DNA of 64,000 nt, from NCBI RefSeq assembly GCF_024362695.1, contig NC_065405.1, positions 1,868,672-1,932,671 of the forward strand, given 5' to 3'. The notes under the pieces were generated by a model. That model was not told the origin of the DNA, ran no database searches, and saw nothing but the letters and a program-made list of their open reading frames with translations. Position numbers and translations under genes: made by a program. The number at the start of each line of letters is the position of its first letter. Position 1 is the stretch's first letter. Below, piece by piece: positions 1-10,400 of the stretch. The DNA is from Pectinophora gossypiella (lineage: Eukaryota; Arthropoda; Insecta; Lepidoptera; Gelechiidae).

Positions 1-465
1 CATCTTGCGCTGACCTTAGTCATCCCAAGATGTTGATGTAGGATATTTAAAATACTTGTTTCGGATACACCGACCATTGCTGCAAGCTGCTTCTTCTTCA
101 AGCGGGTATCTTCTAATACAAGTTTCTCTACTTTTTCGATGATTTCCGGTGTGGTGGCTTCATTGGGCCGTCCGGAGCGGGGGTCATCTTCAATCGACTC
201 TCTTCCTTGCTTGAAAAGACTATGCCACTTGTAAACCATGGTTTTACCAGGGGCAGAGTCCGCGTAAACTGCTAACAGCTCTTGAAAAATCGTCTGAGCG
301 GATTTTCCTTGCTTGGTGAGGAACTTAATGACGGCGCGGTGTTCAATTTTCTCCATATTCGCTGAGTTCTTCCCGATTCACTTGTTTGCTGGTCGATAGT
401 TCAAACGTTAATGACCCGATTTGCTTCAAACTTGGTACATATACTGTTAATGAGGTGTGCAACTA
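1..465 (-). mobile_element. mariner element, transposase N-terminus (cut by window edge)
   Basis: Reading left from an ATG at 356-354 there is an uninterrupted frame of 118 codons to the window edge. It encodes the paired helix-turn-helix DNA-binding half of a mariner transposase: an MEKIEHRAVIKFL-like start, then SGRPNEATTPEIIEKV and a second HTH with VGVSETSILNILHQHLGM. Positions 357-465 are its 5' UTR and terminal repeat. The catalytic half lies outside the window, so activity cannot be judged. It differs from the mariner at 10498-11776, so it belongs to another lineage. Unlike that copy, the visible part has no frameshift. Confidence 0.85.
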
Positions 466-536
466 GCGGCTACCTGTACGAGCAAACCAACCCCCTCCAA
501 CCCCTCCATTCCGCGAACTTTTTGACCTCCCCTCGT

Positions 537-605
537 AAGTCTCACTAAATGTCAAATATGTTAGTGCGACAGAGTCCTAAAGTGGGTACATTATATTGCT
601 CATGA
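537..605 (-). repeat. MITE family F fragment
   Basis: Reverse-complement match to longer copies at 59390-59550 and 62592-62735, sharing CTCACTAAATGTCAAATATG and GTGGGTACATTATATTGCTC. No coding content. Confidence 0.6.
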
Positions 606-684
606 CTGTACTTTGACACCTGACTGAAAAATTGAGCTGATTGCATCGCAAACATAATTATAGTCACCTTATAGTCAAAACTAC

Positions 685-800
685 GAATCACCTGATTGTC
701 CACAAGGTAAGTTGATCCGTGCTTCGGAAGCCACGTTAAGCAGTTGGTCCCGGTTACTACTTACTGATGTAAGTAAGTAGTCGTTACATGGGTCATGTCA
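685..800 (+). repeat. SINE family S1, tail fragment
   Basis: Carries the body of the tRNA-headed SINE seen in full at 23993-24290: the CACCTGATTGTCC block, the GGTCCCGGTTACTACTTACT block and the start of the GAGCCATGTCAGGGG segment. The tRNA-like head is missing. It runs into a cluster of family B repeats. Confidence 0.7.
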
Positions 801-1345
801 CAAATACTGAGGGGGATGATTCAGACCATGATTCTGAGTTGAAAAATCACGTTCTGATGTGATATTTTTCAACAAAATCTAGATTTCTTTCAATCAGTTT
901 CAATGCTGGTAAAAAGTTTTACCTGAATTGAAACTAACTTGTCTATTGCGAGGACGACGTTATGTACCTACTGCATACATGGTGTTAGTGACATCGTAAC
1001 GAATACTGAGGGGGATGATTCTGACCATGATTCTGAGTTGATATCAAGTGGAATTTTCCGTCGCAAAAGTATGGAACTGAAAATAGTTAACACACTAAAA
1101 TTTTCATGAATTTTCCGATAGAAATTTCTACTTGATATCATCTCAGAATCATGGTCTGAATCATCCTTCTCAGTATTCGTTATGATGCCACTAACACGAA
1201 CACGTATTCGTATGGCTACCTGTACGTACTTGTACGGGGTGTGACATTGTAATGAATACTGAGGAAGCTGATTCAGACCATGATTCTGAGTTGATATCAA
1301 GTGGAATTTTCTGTCGCATAAGTATAGAATTGAAAATTAAAAAAA
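780..1345. repeat. Cluster of palindromic MITE family B copies
   Basis: At least three partial copies lie in tandem or inverted order. Each carries GAATACTGAGGGGGATGATT, CCATGATTCTGAGTTGATAT and a CAAGTGGAATTTTCCGTCG segment. The 985-1205 copy has both arms and would fold into a long hairpin. Other copies lie at 5078, 22745, 53640, 55080 and 57375. Chance reading frames here are by-products of the repeat. Confidence 0.8.
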
Positions 1346-2282
1346 AATACATCAACAATCATGAATCGGGATCAACCGGAGATGATTGAGATGGTGTAAA
1401 ACCTTTTACGTGAGCACTGGCCATGGTTTTAATGCCATATAATTTATGATCATGGTTATAATAATGGCTAGTCTTCTCCTTGACTGTAAGTCAACAGCAG
1501 CTTTAGTCACCACAAAGTGATTATGATATTATGTGTGATTATATTACTTTGATAGTTAAATATGTTAAAGATTATCTAAATGATAAAAACGCCTGGTATT
1601 AAGTTTTAGTTATTAAATAACTTGTAATGAAAAAAAAAAAGATTTAAAAGATTTTTAGATTTAAAAAGAAAAATATGTTGCTGTTCCAGTTTCTTGTTAT
1701 TTTTCCTCCTCAGCCATAACTCCTTGTAAATTGACATAGATTCACAAATGTTTATTTATTTATTTATGTTATAATTAACCTTCAACAATTTAATCTGATT
1801 AATTACAGTTTTGTGCAATAAAGTATGTTTGATTTGATTCACATTCATTTATGTTTGTAACATTTTATTTTAATGTATTTAATTTAATTTATTTGTGGTT
1901 TAATATTAATGTAAGTAATTAATTGTAAAGGTACTTAAATGTGTGTTTCCGATTTTGTAATTATGCATTTGTGAATTGTCCGAAATAAATTATTAAATTG
2001 AATTATATTTTAAACCCACTGGGCTGAGCATAATTCCATTTTCGCTATAGGTCGAGGCGAGTCGCAATTTTGAAGACTTGTTGTGAGTAAAAGTTGTCGC
2101 TACTCTTAAGGAAACTTTATTTTAAGGGGCTGATCGATATCGGAGTATTTTTGCATCCAAGGTCTTTTCAATGTAACGAACAAGGATTTCTACATTTTGT
2201 AAAAGTTATAGCAGACTGTTAAATCATGTATGTATAGCTACCTATATTTTTTGAGGTGTCGTCGGTTTAACTAACTAAACAT
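1346..2282. other. AT-rich intergenic sequence, no gene seen
   Basis: Long A and T runs and short TTTATTTATTTATTT motifs. I see no splice-flanked open frame, RNA gene or recognised repeat. Around 2230-2282 it leads into the CATACATA tail of the LINE fragment that follows. Confidence 0.5.
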
Positions 2283-2757
2283 ACATCATACATACATAAA
2301 CTCACGCCTATTTCCCACCGGGGTAAGCAGAGATTATACAATTCCATTTGCTTCGATCCTGACACACTTCTCTTGCTTCCTCCACATTCATCAATCGCTT
2401 CATACAGGCACGCCGGTTCAGAGTAGATCGTATTAAACTTTTTCTAAGGACATCTTCATTTTGGTCATCGTAAGTCCTTCTCGGTTTTCCTCTGCCAGCC
2501 CTACCATCAACTTTCGCTTTATATACCGCTTTTGCAATTCTATTATTACATGGATTATATTGTACCGCGGTTTGCCCAGGCCCTAAAACTCGCACTTTCA
2601 TCTTGTGCCTCGTTGGAATGTTTGACACCAATGCACATGACGTAACTTGTACTCTCATCACGTCGTACCACCTGTCAATAGCACATTTCTGATCACACTC
2701 TCGTGTTAAAAAGCCGTAAGAGGCCACAACTTTCTCCGCCATTTTATGCCTACATGA
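2283..2757 (-). mobile_element. LINE 3' end, C-terminal coding tail
   Basis: A minus-strand frame (2742-2308) ends in a domain also present at 12152-12530: RIAKAVYKAKVDGRAGRGKP, YDDQNEDVLRKSLIRSTLNR, a CMKRLMNVEEAREVCQDRSK block and a final AYPGGK. This is the extreme C-terminus of a non-LTR retrotransposon polyprotein with a short CATACATA tail at 2283-2295. The copy is 5'-truncated and the first 40 residues are not LINE-like. Shorter pieces of the same tail occur at 7880, 48815, 51715 and 57600. Confidence 0.8.
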
Positions 2758-2760
2758 CTC

Positions 2761-2801
2761 GTCTGTTTTGATACTTATTCGTATGAAGTATCAAAACAGA
2801 C
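2761..2801. repeat. Perfect 16-bp hairpin
   Basis: GTCTGTTTTGATACTT (2761-2776) is followed, after a 9-nt spacer, by its exact reverse complement (2786-2801). It sits just beyond the LINE fragment and may be a tiny foldback element. Confidence 0.7.
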
Positions 2802-3148
2802 CACTTGGGCACCTTTTGATACTTATTTACAGTCACATGTAATGGTCGTAAGTTACGACTCGTAACCATTCTGCCAGTGTCGAAGTGATCAGAAAACAAA
2901 CTGAAAAAAAAACAGGTTGAACTTATTAAAGCTGTAGGTAGAGAGATAAACCTCGAGTTAACCTAAAAGAAGACAAACAGGAACTTACAAAACGTTTATC
3001 AAAGTTTAATATTGTATTAAAGTACATACTTATATTTATATTTACAAATTTGTACGTTTAGAGGGGAGTTAGTATACAAGAGGAGAGATTTACGTTTGGG
3101 TAGATCTGGGGATTTTAGGGGGAAGACTATCGAAAAGCGAGACTGGTC
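2802..3148. other. Intergenic, nothing recognised
   Basis: No open frame of note and no repeat that I can match elsewhere in the window. Confidence 0.5.
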
Positions 3149-3151
3149 TAA

Positions 3152-3236
3152 GGGTGGTATTAATAAACTAATCTTAGCTTCGAGACTGCCCTCAAGATCA
3201 TGTCAATGTGACAGTTCTCGTTTATTAATACCACCC
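3152..3236. mobile_element. MITE family A copy 1, Harbinger-like (TAA target site)
   Basis: An 85-bp foldback element starting GGGTGGTATTAATAAAC and ending with the matching inverted sequence TTTATTAATACCACCC. It is flanked by a TAA repeat (3149-3151 and 3237-3239). A 3-bp TAA target duplication is the signature of PIF/Harbinger transposition. The other copies, 6930-7066 and 42239-42375, are both 137 bp, so this one has an internal deletion. Confidence 0.85.
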
Positions 3237-3239
3237 TAA

Positions 3240-4284
3240 GAGGGCAGTTGAACAAAATATGGTCCGTTATTCCGTCTTCGATACCGCATTCACGAATGGA
3301 AGAGCCCCGGATTCAAAGTTTATTAAGATGAAGTAAAGTAGGTACCTAATCAGCATTTTTCTTTTTCGTTTTCCCCGAACGGCAAGGCAAAGGGAACTAT
3401 TCCCATACAGTCAAGTCTTATATATTTTGTTCATGATAATAAGTAGTGAAATGAAGGGTGATGAAGATGAATAATGAAACCTAAACCCACACCCTCGGAG
3501 CAGACTTCTACTCCGAACCCCAAACGAATTAACTCAAAAGTCCGCATAAACTCTCGAGGTATGAAGCGACTTTCTGCCACGAAGCGAAAATAGATAGGTA
3601 CATTTTGTTTATTGAATATTCCGATATAATAACACTATCGCAAATGATTTCCGACTAACTTAATGTGATCATTAACCACAAAACACCACTTCGTATTTAG
3701 ATAATTCAATGAAGAAAGCAACTGTCCCGTTCCCGTTCCCGCTAAAAAGCCCTTAAACGGGCGAAGAAAAAACACGAAAATTGTATTTATCAACAGACTT
3801 GGCTATTGACGGTTGTTTCTTAGCCTTATTCCTGAGTTAATCATAATTCCGAATTTTATAGTCATTTAACACTGCCTATAAAAGTACTTATTTGATTAAA
3901 TTCCTCGCAAAATGTGGTTATTTATTAAGTTTTTCCGATATTCCGATATAATAACACTATCGCAAATGATTTCCGACTAACTTATTGCGATCATTAACCA
4001 CAAAACACAAGTTTAGACTATTTAACGAATAATGAAACTATGTCGTTCACATTCCCGCCAAAAAGCCGTACGCTAATCACTTTCATTGAGTAACACCCAT
4101 GCCCTCTTTACACTGAAGTGTCAACTGTCAACTCGACACGCCAACACAAACAGCGATGTAACAAGTTGTTTACTTTTACTATGCAATAGTTGCTTAGCCC
4201 ACTTAGTTTCATGAAATCTCTGTTATTATCACAGATGAGTCAGGAATACTTCATTCGGTAGGTCATAGATGTATAATTCTATAA
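3240..4284. repeat. Intergenic with a diverged 322-bp tandem duplication
   Basis: A block starting TTCCGATATAATAACACTAT at 3619 recurs at 3941. Both copies continue through CGCAAATGATTTCCGACTAA and ATCATTAACCACAAAACAC, and the similarity decays over the following 70 bp. The period is 322 bp. No protein-coding signal is seen in the stretch. Confidence 0.65.
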
Positions 4285-4610
4285 TATAATCATCACTATT
4301 TTAAGAGCCACGCTCATGTCGGTGTAGCATTCTCCATGCTTCTTTTAGGGAAAAATAGGGCAGTGGTTTCCCTCTTGCCTTCCGCCCTGCAGTACTCTAT
4401 CTGACGCGAGTGGGATGGCGCTCAGAGTAGTCTATTTCAAAGCCGTACTAGGACTCCTGTCCTCCGCCTCTGAATAGTCCTGACAGTTACTGCTGCCGTC
4501 TGTCAGGTACCAGGTTACAGTCCCTGCGACGCGCCCCTTCCGTCCTGCACTGCAGTACCGATAGCACCCATCTCCGACTCTGCAACCGTGGAGGTGGGGG
4601 TTCCTATAAT
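4285..4610 (-). repeat. Retroposon family I with (ATG)n tail, minus copy
   Basis: Reverse complement of the element at 53060-53320. Shared blocks include AGGGCAGTGGTTTCCCTCTT, CTTCCGCCCTGCAGTACTCT and AGGACTCCTGTCCTCCGCCT. The end at 4285 corresponds to the GATGATGATGA tail of the plus copy. Probably the 3' end of a LINE or a SINE riding on it. Confidence 0.7.
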
Positions 4611-5077
4611 ATAAAAATATAAAATTTATTTATTTCAGATTATAATGATCCATAATTTACATAATAACAAATTAACATTCAAATAAATTAAAATAATAAA
4701 TAAAATAAAATCAGATAAAACAAATAAAATCAATTCATATATCCCAACAAAAATATTTTCATGTAAAATGATGCCAATCATCTCCTTAGCATTATCCCGT
4801 TTTTCACAGGATCCGCTTACCTAACCTGAAGATTTGACAGGTCCGGTTTTTTATAGAAGCGACTGCCTGTCTGAGCTCCAATCGTATCGATCGAAAGTCA
4901 AAAAGTTGTATCTCATGCAGAGCCAAGCTTCTAACTCTACGTATACGAACTAGTACTAGTATTTAGATTCTAGAATTCTATGCTAAAAATTAAAATTCTG
5001 CTACTTACTCACTTACTTTCAGTTAAAGATGTAACACTAAGTTTACACAAAAATCTTTATTTTTATCTATATTTTAT
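4611..5077. other. AT-rich stretch with SINE S4 fragment
   Basis: Positions 4611-4790 are extremely AT-rich, with AAATAAAATAAAAT-type runs. Positions 4795-4890 carry the CGGATCCGCTTACC..GACAGGTCCGGTTTTTTATA portion of SINE family S4 in reverse orientation. No gene seen. Confidence 0.5.
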
Positions 5078-5342
5078 TCGTTACGATGTCACTTACACCC
5101 CGTGCAAGTACGTACAGGTGTTAGTGACACCGTAACAAATGCTAAGGGGGATGATTCATACCATGATTCTGAGTTGATATCAAGCGGAATTTCCTATTAG
5201 AAAATTCATATTTTTTTTTGTTAAATTTTTAATATTTTTAGTTGCATACTTTTTCGACGGAAAATTCCACTTGATATCAACTCGGAATTTTTATAGTCTG
5301 AATCATCCCTCAAAGTTTTCGTTACGATGTCACTCACCCTGT
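5078..5342. mobile_element. MITE family B, two-armed copy
   Basis: Both arms are present: GTTAGTGACACCGTAACAAA and CCATGATTCTGAGTTGATAT on the left, mirrored by GAAAATTCCACTTGATATCA and CGTTACGATGTCACTCACCC on the right. An A/T-rich loop lies near 5210-5240. An extra inverted fragment of the terminus abuts the left arm, so this may be two overlapping insertions. Confidence 0.8.
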
Positions 5343-6764
5343 ATACTTCAAACACGAGGCTTCATACATATTGTAACGTAAAATATTTCAGTGTTTCATG
5401 AGTTTGGAATGCTATTTGTTTATTCAGTTCTACCATTCATTTTGTATTTAACCTTTACTCGAGTATTGTTAGCAATGTTACCATTTATCAGCAATCTGCT
5501 ATGGCTATTTTCTACGGCTATTGGTAATCGTACTTGGCAGAAAGCATTTATTTTGCTATTTACTTCAGTCACATGAACGGACACGTAAAGGAGATTCATA
5601 TTCACAACTTATTTATTCATCCTCTATGCTTTTTTGTGATTGTTCTGTAAAAATTTCAAATCAATTCTTCTTATCGTGTAGGTTGTAAGGTGCAATACCA
5701 ACCTCATCAACCCTGGTGTCAGGGTTATTATTGAGCCGCCAATGGCCCCTGACATGACTCATGCAACGACTACATACTTCAACCAACGGCTTAAAATTTT
5801 AAGTGATGTTATTGTCTTGTTTTTGTGTGTGCCTTACTTTCATAATAAACAATTTCTATTCTATACTATTTAAATAATAATTAACGTCAAAATAGCGGGA
5901 CCAATTGCTTAATGTTGAAATTGCATATTGTTAGATATCCACCTACCCGCTACTATTTGATACCTTAACTAAAAAAAACAAGTACAATCAGATGATTTGC
6001 CTGTATTGTCCTAACCAAACTAGGGATCACAAAGTAATTTGTCCCCACCAGGATTCGAATTTCAAGAATCTCTGCCGGTAGTACGGATTGAGCAGATTGG
6101 CTAGATCCCTGTTTCGTGTGGCTGTGGAGAGAATGAAAGATCGCCAACCTACGGTAGGACTCGGCATCGAAAGAAGAAGGATTTCTCAAGTTGCCCGTAA
6201 CATAATGCATTGTAAATTTTAGGTGAAAGGAAACAGTAATTGCCCATACAAATTAAGGTTTTTATTTTCTTTTTCCATGTTAGCTATTATTTTTATGGAC
6301 CTTTCTAGACGCTTTTCTTATTTTATTTTTTTTTCTCCTACCCTTTCAGTGTTGATAATCATCTATTGGCGGAAATTTGTTATTAGCATCGTCTCATATA
6401 TATTTAGTTCATTTAATGTATAATTAGTCTATAAGTTTTCCAAATAATATACAAAAAATAAAATGAATAATAAATTGGAGCCTACATTAACTTAAAATAT
6501 CAGTCTTGCCAGTGATTAATAGATTAACTTTTACTCGTAAATGTAAAGGCTGTATAAAATTACTACCTGCCCATATTCATTGTTCCGCGTTATTTAAAAA
6601 TGTAAAAACTTGAATGTAAGTAGGTATGTATTTAATTTAGGTTTTTAAAGAATTTATTTTTCCTTTTAAAAATTGTATCACTTATTTTGCTTATTTACTT
6701 TGCATGGACAAGAAAAGGAGATGACTATGCACAAATTGCACAATCTATTTAAATAACACATACA
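5343..6764. other. Intergenic with two SINE S1 fragments
   Basis: A minus-strand S1 tail lies at 5668-5766 (ATCAACCCTGGTGTCAGGGT, GAGCCGCCAATGGCCCCTGA). A minus-strand S1 head with a degraded B box lies at about 5988-6075 (CACAAAGTAATTTGTCCCCA, GGATTCGAAT). The remainder is AT-rich. Short frames at 5391-5576 and 6223-6423 look hydrophobic only because of T-rich codons and have no splice or homology support. Confidence 0.55.
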
Positions 6765-6848
6765 GTTCGCTCAACCATTATAGACGGCGTTGGTCTAACA
6801 GAAAGGTGTGGGTACTTAGTTCGATGGATGTACCTCTGACTACCTCAA
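6765..6848. repeat. Repeat family L fragment
   Basis: Contains GTTGGTCTAACAGAAAG and a GATGTACCTCTGACTACC-like end. Related copies lie at 26155-26310, 41937-42005, 45143-45260 and 46350-46520. Confidence 0.6.
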
Positions 6849-7255
6849 TAGGCTACTTGACAACCTAGTCAAATGAGATACTTTTTACGAAATGTCATAA
6901 CGAACACCTTTTTTGAGGTTTGTATGTAAGGGTGGTATTAATAAACTAATCTCAGCTTCCAAACTGCCCGCAAGATCATGTCTATGTGACAGTTCTTATA
7001 TAAAAACAGGGACTTGAGCATGATCTTGAGGGCAGTCTCAGCTGAGATTAGTTTATAGAACCACCCTAAATACTGTACTGTGACGTCATCAATAAAAGCG
7101 GTCAAACGTCGTGCTCATTGTTACTTAATTCGTAAATAAAATTGGAAAATAAGTCGATAAATAAAATGAAATTAATTTGTGATCATCTTAGACTGGCTTC
7201 TTTTGTAGATTAGCATTTTATAATTTATCTTTGACCCAGTCGTGAGCTTACGTTA
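6849..7255. mobile_element. MITE family C2 copy, interrupted by a family A MITE
   Basis: Starts TAGGCTACTTGACAACCTAG and continues TCAAATGAGATACTTTTTAC, as at 7947 and 11938. The right half, with GACGTCATCAATAAAAGCGG and the common end TTTATAATTTATCTTTGACC, resumes at 7067 after the inserted family A element. Ends about 20 bp before exon A of gene 1. Confidence 0.75.
6930..7066. mobile_element. MITE family A copy 2 nested in C2
   Basis: A 137-bp foldback, GGGTGGTATTAATAAAC to CCACCC, flanked by TAA at 6927-6929 and 7067-7069. It lies inside the family C2 element, so it is the younger insertion. Confidence 0.85.
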
Positions 7256-7273
7256 CGTCTCTTTCCCCCACAG

Positions 7274-7491
7274 ATTTATCGCCGCGCGACCCATCTCAGC
7301 CCAGCTCCTCACATGCGCATGCGTCTAGCGGCGCGAGCGGCGCACACGCTCAACTCAAGCGGTTGGTAGCGCGCGTGGTAGAAGAAGCTGCAGCGTTACC
7401 GGCGCTTGCGCGGTACGCGGCTGAACCTACCACCCCCACCATCGAGACGTCTACGTATGAAGATCTGTTGGCTACTGCAATTTTGAACAAG
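7274..7491 (+). CDS. Gene 1 exon A
   Basis: Acceptor CTTTCCCCCACAG precedes 7274 and donor AAG|GTGGGT follows 7491. It enters with two bases of a split codon and leaves in phase 0. The 72 whole codons are GC-rich compared with the surroundings: an Ala/Ser/His-rich linker, then LKRLVARVVEEAAALPALAR and YEDLLATAILNK, a probable helix. The next coding exon is 16.2 kb away. It joins exon B in frame as NK|VIERYQTENG. Confidence 0.85.
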
Positions 7492-10400
7492 GTGGGTTAA
7501 TTTACTATTCTACATTCAAACTCAAACCAACTCAATCTCGACTGGGAAATACATGGCAGCCATGGTAGCCCAGTGGAAAGAACGCTTGACTCTGACTCTG
7601 AGGTCGCAGCTTCGAATTCCAGTACTGGCCTAAACCAATGATTTTCGAATTCATGTTTTTCAGTCGTTTCTGTAAAAAACCGGACCTGTCAAATCTTCAA
7701 ATTAAAAAACGGGATAACGCTAGGAAAATGTGTTTTTGAATTCATATTTGGATCATAAGACGATTATCGCGTGCTCAGTGGTGAAGGAAAACATTGTGAA
7801 GAAGCCAACCCACCTGAGAAATGAGTTTCGGAGGTATGTGACTTAACCTGTATTGTGTTGGTTTCCACTTCGCGGGTTGAAAGGTAGGTATAAAGGTAAG
7901 GAATTTCACGCACATGCACGCCAGTTTAGAGCAGATCGTACCAAATAGGCTACCTACTTGACAACCTAATCAAATGAGATACTTGTTGACAACTGCAACA
8001 TAAAAATACCTTTAAAAAAAGGTTATAAAAATATTAATTCTTTACTATTTTTAAATTAATTTTGTATTCATCGATCTTCTCTTATTGTCGGACGTGTTTA
8101 TAACCTTTGTAATTACCTACTAAAAGTGAATTATATGCGAAGTGGCAAAACAATCAGCATTTCTTTAATACGCAGAGTGGTGAAATAATCAATCCACACA
8201 CATTTAAACAATACTTTTTACAAAACGAAAGCTTTCTTTGGAGTTTGTATATAAATACGCCAATACGTCATTAATAAAAGCGTCATCAAAATTCGAATAT
8301 TATAATAAGATAGATTTTTGATCAGCTTAGACTGGCTTCTATTTCTACGTTAGCATTTTATAATTTAACTTGAACCCAATCAAATACCCAATTACAATTC
8401 GGAATGAAATATGACTTAGAAGGTACTATGGCTAAAGAATAAGGAATATGACAACAGCAACAAATTAACCTACGTACTTGAACATAACTTTTCAATGAGT
8501 TCTTCTATTGTATTCTACTAAATTATTAGCCATTGGGAACTCGAGATTTTCTATTTATCTGCACGAAACACAGAAATATAAGGTCATCTTAGATTTTTCT
8601 CATAATACCTACTTATCTGCTTAGGTACCTGTAGTTAGCATAAACACTATAATAGATTTTGTATGTGTATACTTACTAGGTAAGTACGTATACAAAGCTT
8701 TTTACTAATTTAAAATAATAAAGTAGAAAAATAATTAATAACTTAGTTACATTACAATAACGCTTACCCTACCGGTCATTCGACTACCATGACTGTATGT
8801 AAGCATTTATAAAACCTTTTTCTTTTTTTATAAGTACGTATAATCTTTATATAAAGTTATTTTGAAAATTAATTTCTTAGCAAGGAGTTTTTATAAGTAA
8901 TGTAACGCATCCTTGGTCACCCCTTAGACACTGCTTACATCTATATTATATCCCTAAAACCTACTTCGGCCTATAAGTATTTATAGATACCTGTAAGAGA
9001 AATTCACACAGCACTGAAAACAAACAGGCATTATATAAACGACTATAATAAAACATAATATAGTCCACCTGAAACAGATGGTACACAGACACAAACAGGA
9101 ATAAATAAATTACTTATATCATAATATAATCCAGGGTTACTTCCATTAGAGTAATACGCTCTACCTACCTAAGATATTTGATACTTATAAATGTTAATAA
9201 TGTACTTAATTAAATATTATATTTAGATAGCATAATATAACTTGTTTTTACATAAAGAACCTTATTGCGGGAAGCCATAACAGTATTCCATGTCAGCGCA
9301 TGTTACCTACATTAATTAAGGGATGTCGACTATAATGAAAATTATGTTTTTTTATTTAGATAAACATATTTTCGAGTTTTATTTTAAAAGTTATAAAAAG
9401 TAAGGAGTTTTTAACAAGAGCTAAAGAAATTAATTTTCAAAATAACTTTACATAAGTACCTAAAGATTATTATATACTTATAAAAAAATAAAAAGGTTTT
9501 ATATGCTTATATACAGTCTTTATTGATTCTATATATTTATACTTATACAATCTTTTTGTAGAGTCATAAAATTCTTATTTTATAACAGTTCAGACTTCCT
9601 GGCAGTTTGAACACAAAAAAGTATTGCAAAAGCTATAAAATCAATTTAAAAAAGTTTTTATTTCTTTTAATTTTTTTAAAGGTTACTAGGAATATTTTTT
9701 GACGCAAAACTGCCAGTTAAACGAATTATAAAGGGTGAATACATTTACAAATAATAATTCGTATTCACAACCCAATTTACGTATCTAACAGAGAAAATAA
9801 AATTCTTCTATATATGATCGGCGGAAAAACTTGAAGAAAATTAGGTAGAGCAGATAAGTAAGTATTTGATATTAGATTGAACTGCAGCTGCAAGTTTTAT
9901 TACAAATAATTTTATATATCAATAAACGAGTAGGTAAGTTCATAATTGTGATTATGATATCCTTTTTTTAAACTAATAATAATAATACGGATCTGCGACA
10001 TAGATCCGTTATAAAATCATTGTTACATCAGTTAAAACATAAAACCGAGTGATTTGTCGATATTTTATCAATGCCTATTCAGCCGATAACATGGTTTATC
10101 TTTGATAATATTCCTCCAGTCTTAAAATAACAGATAACTCCAACCTGTTCGGCGGTTTATAAAGAAATGGTGAGTTTTTATTTGTTTTAATGATAATTAA
10201 AACGCGACGCCATATTGGCTGAAAATTTGCGTTCCCGCGCGATTACTTTTTTAGTTTAAAAATAAAAAAATCGAATGTCCGCAAGCGCCAAATTAATTTG
10301 TTTTTAAAGTGCTTGTAGGCAAAGGGCCTTGAGTTAATACGGCCTAAATAGATCTGATTTTTTAATTATTGTGTGTGAAAATGTGGTTAGCTGTGTCTTT

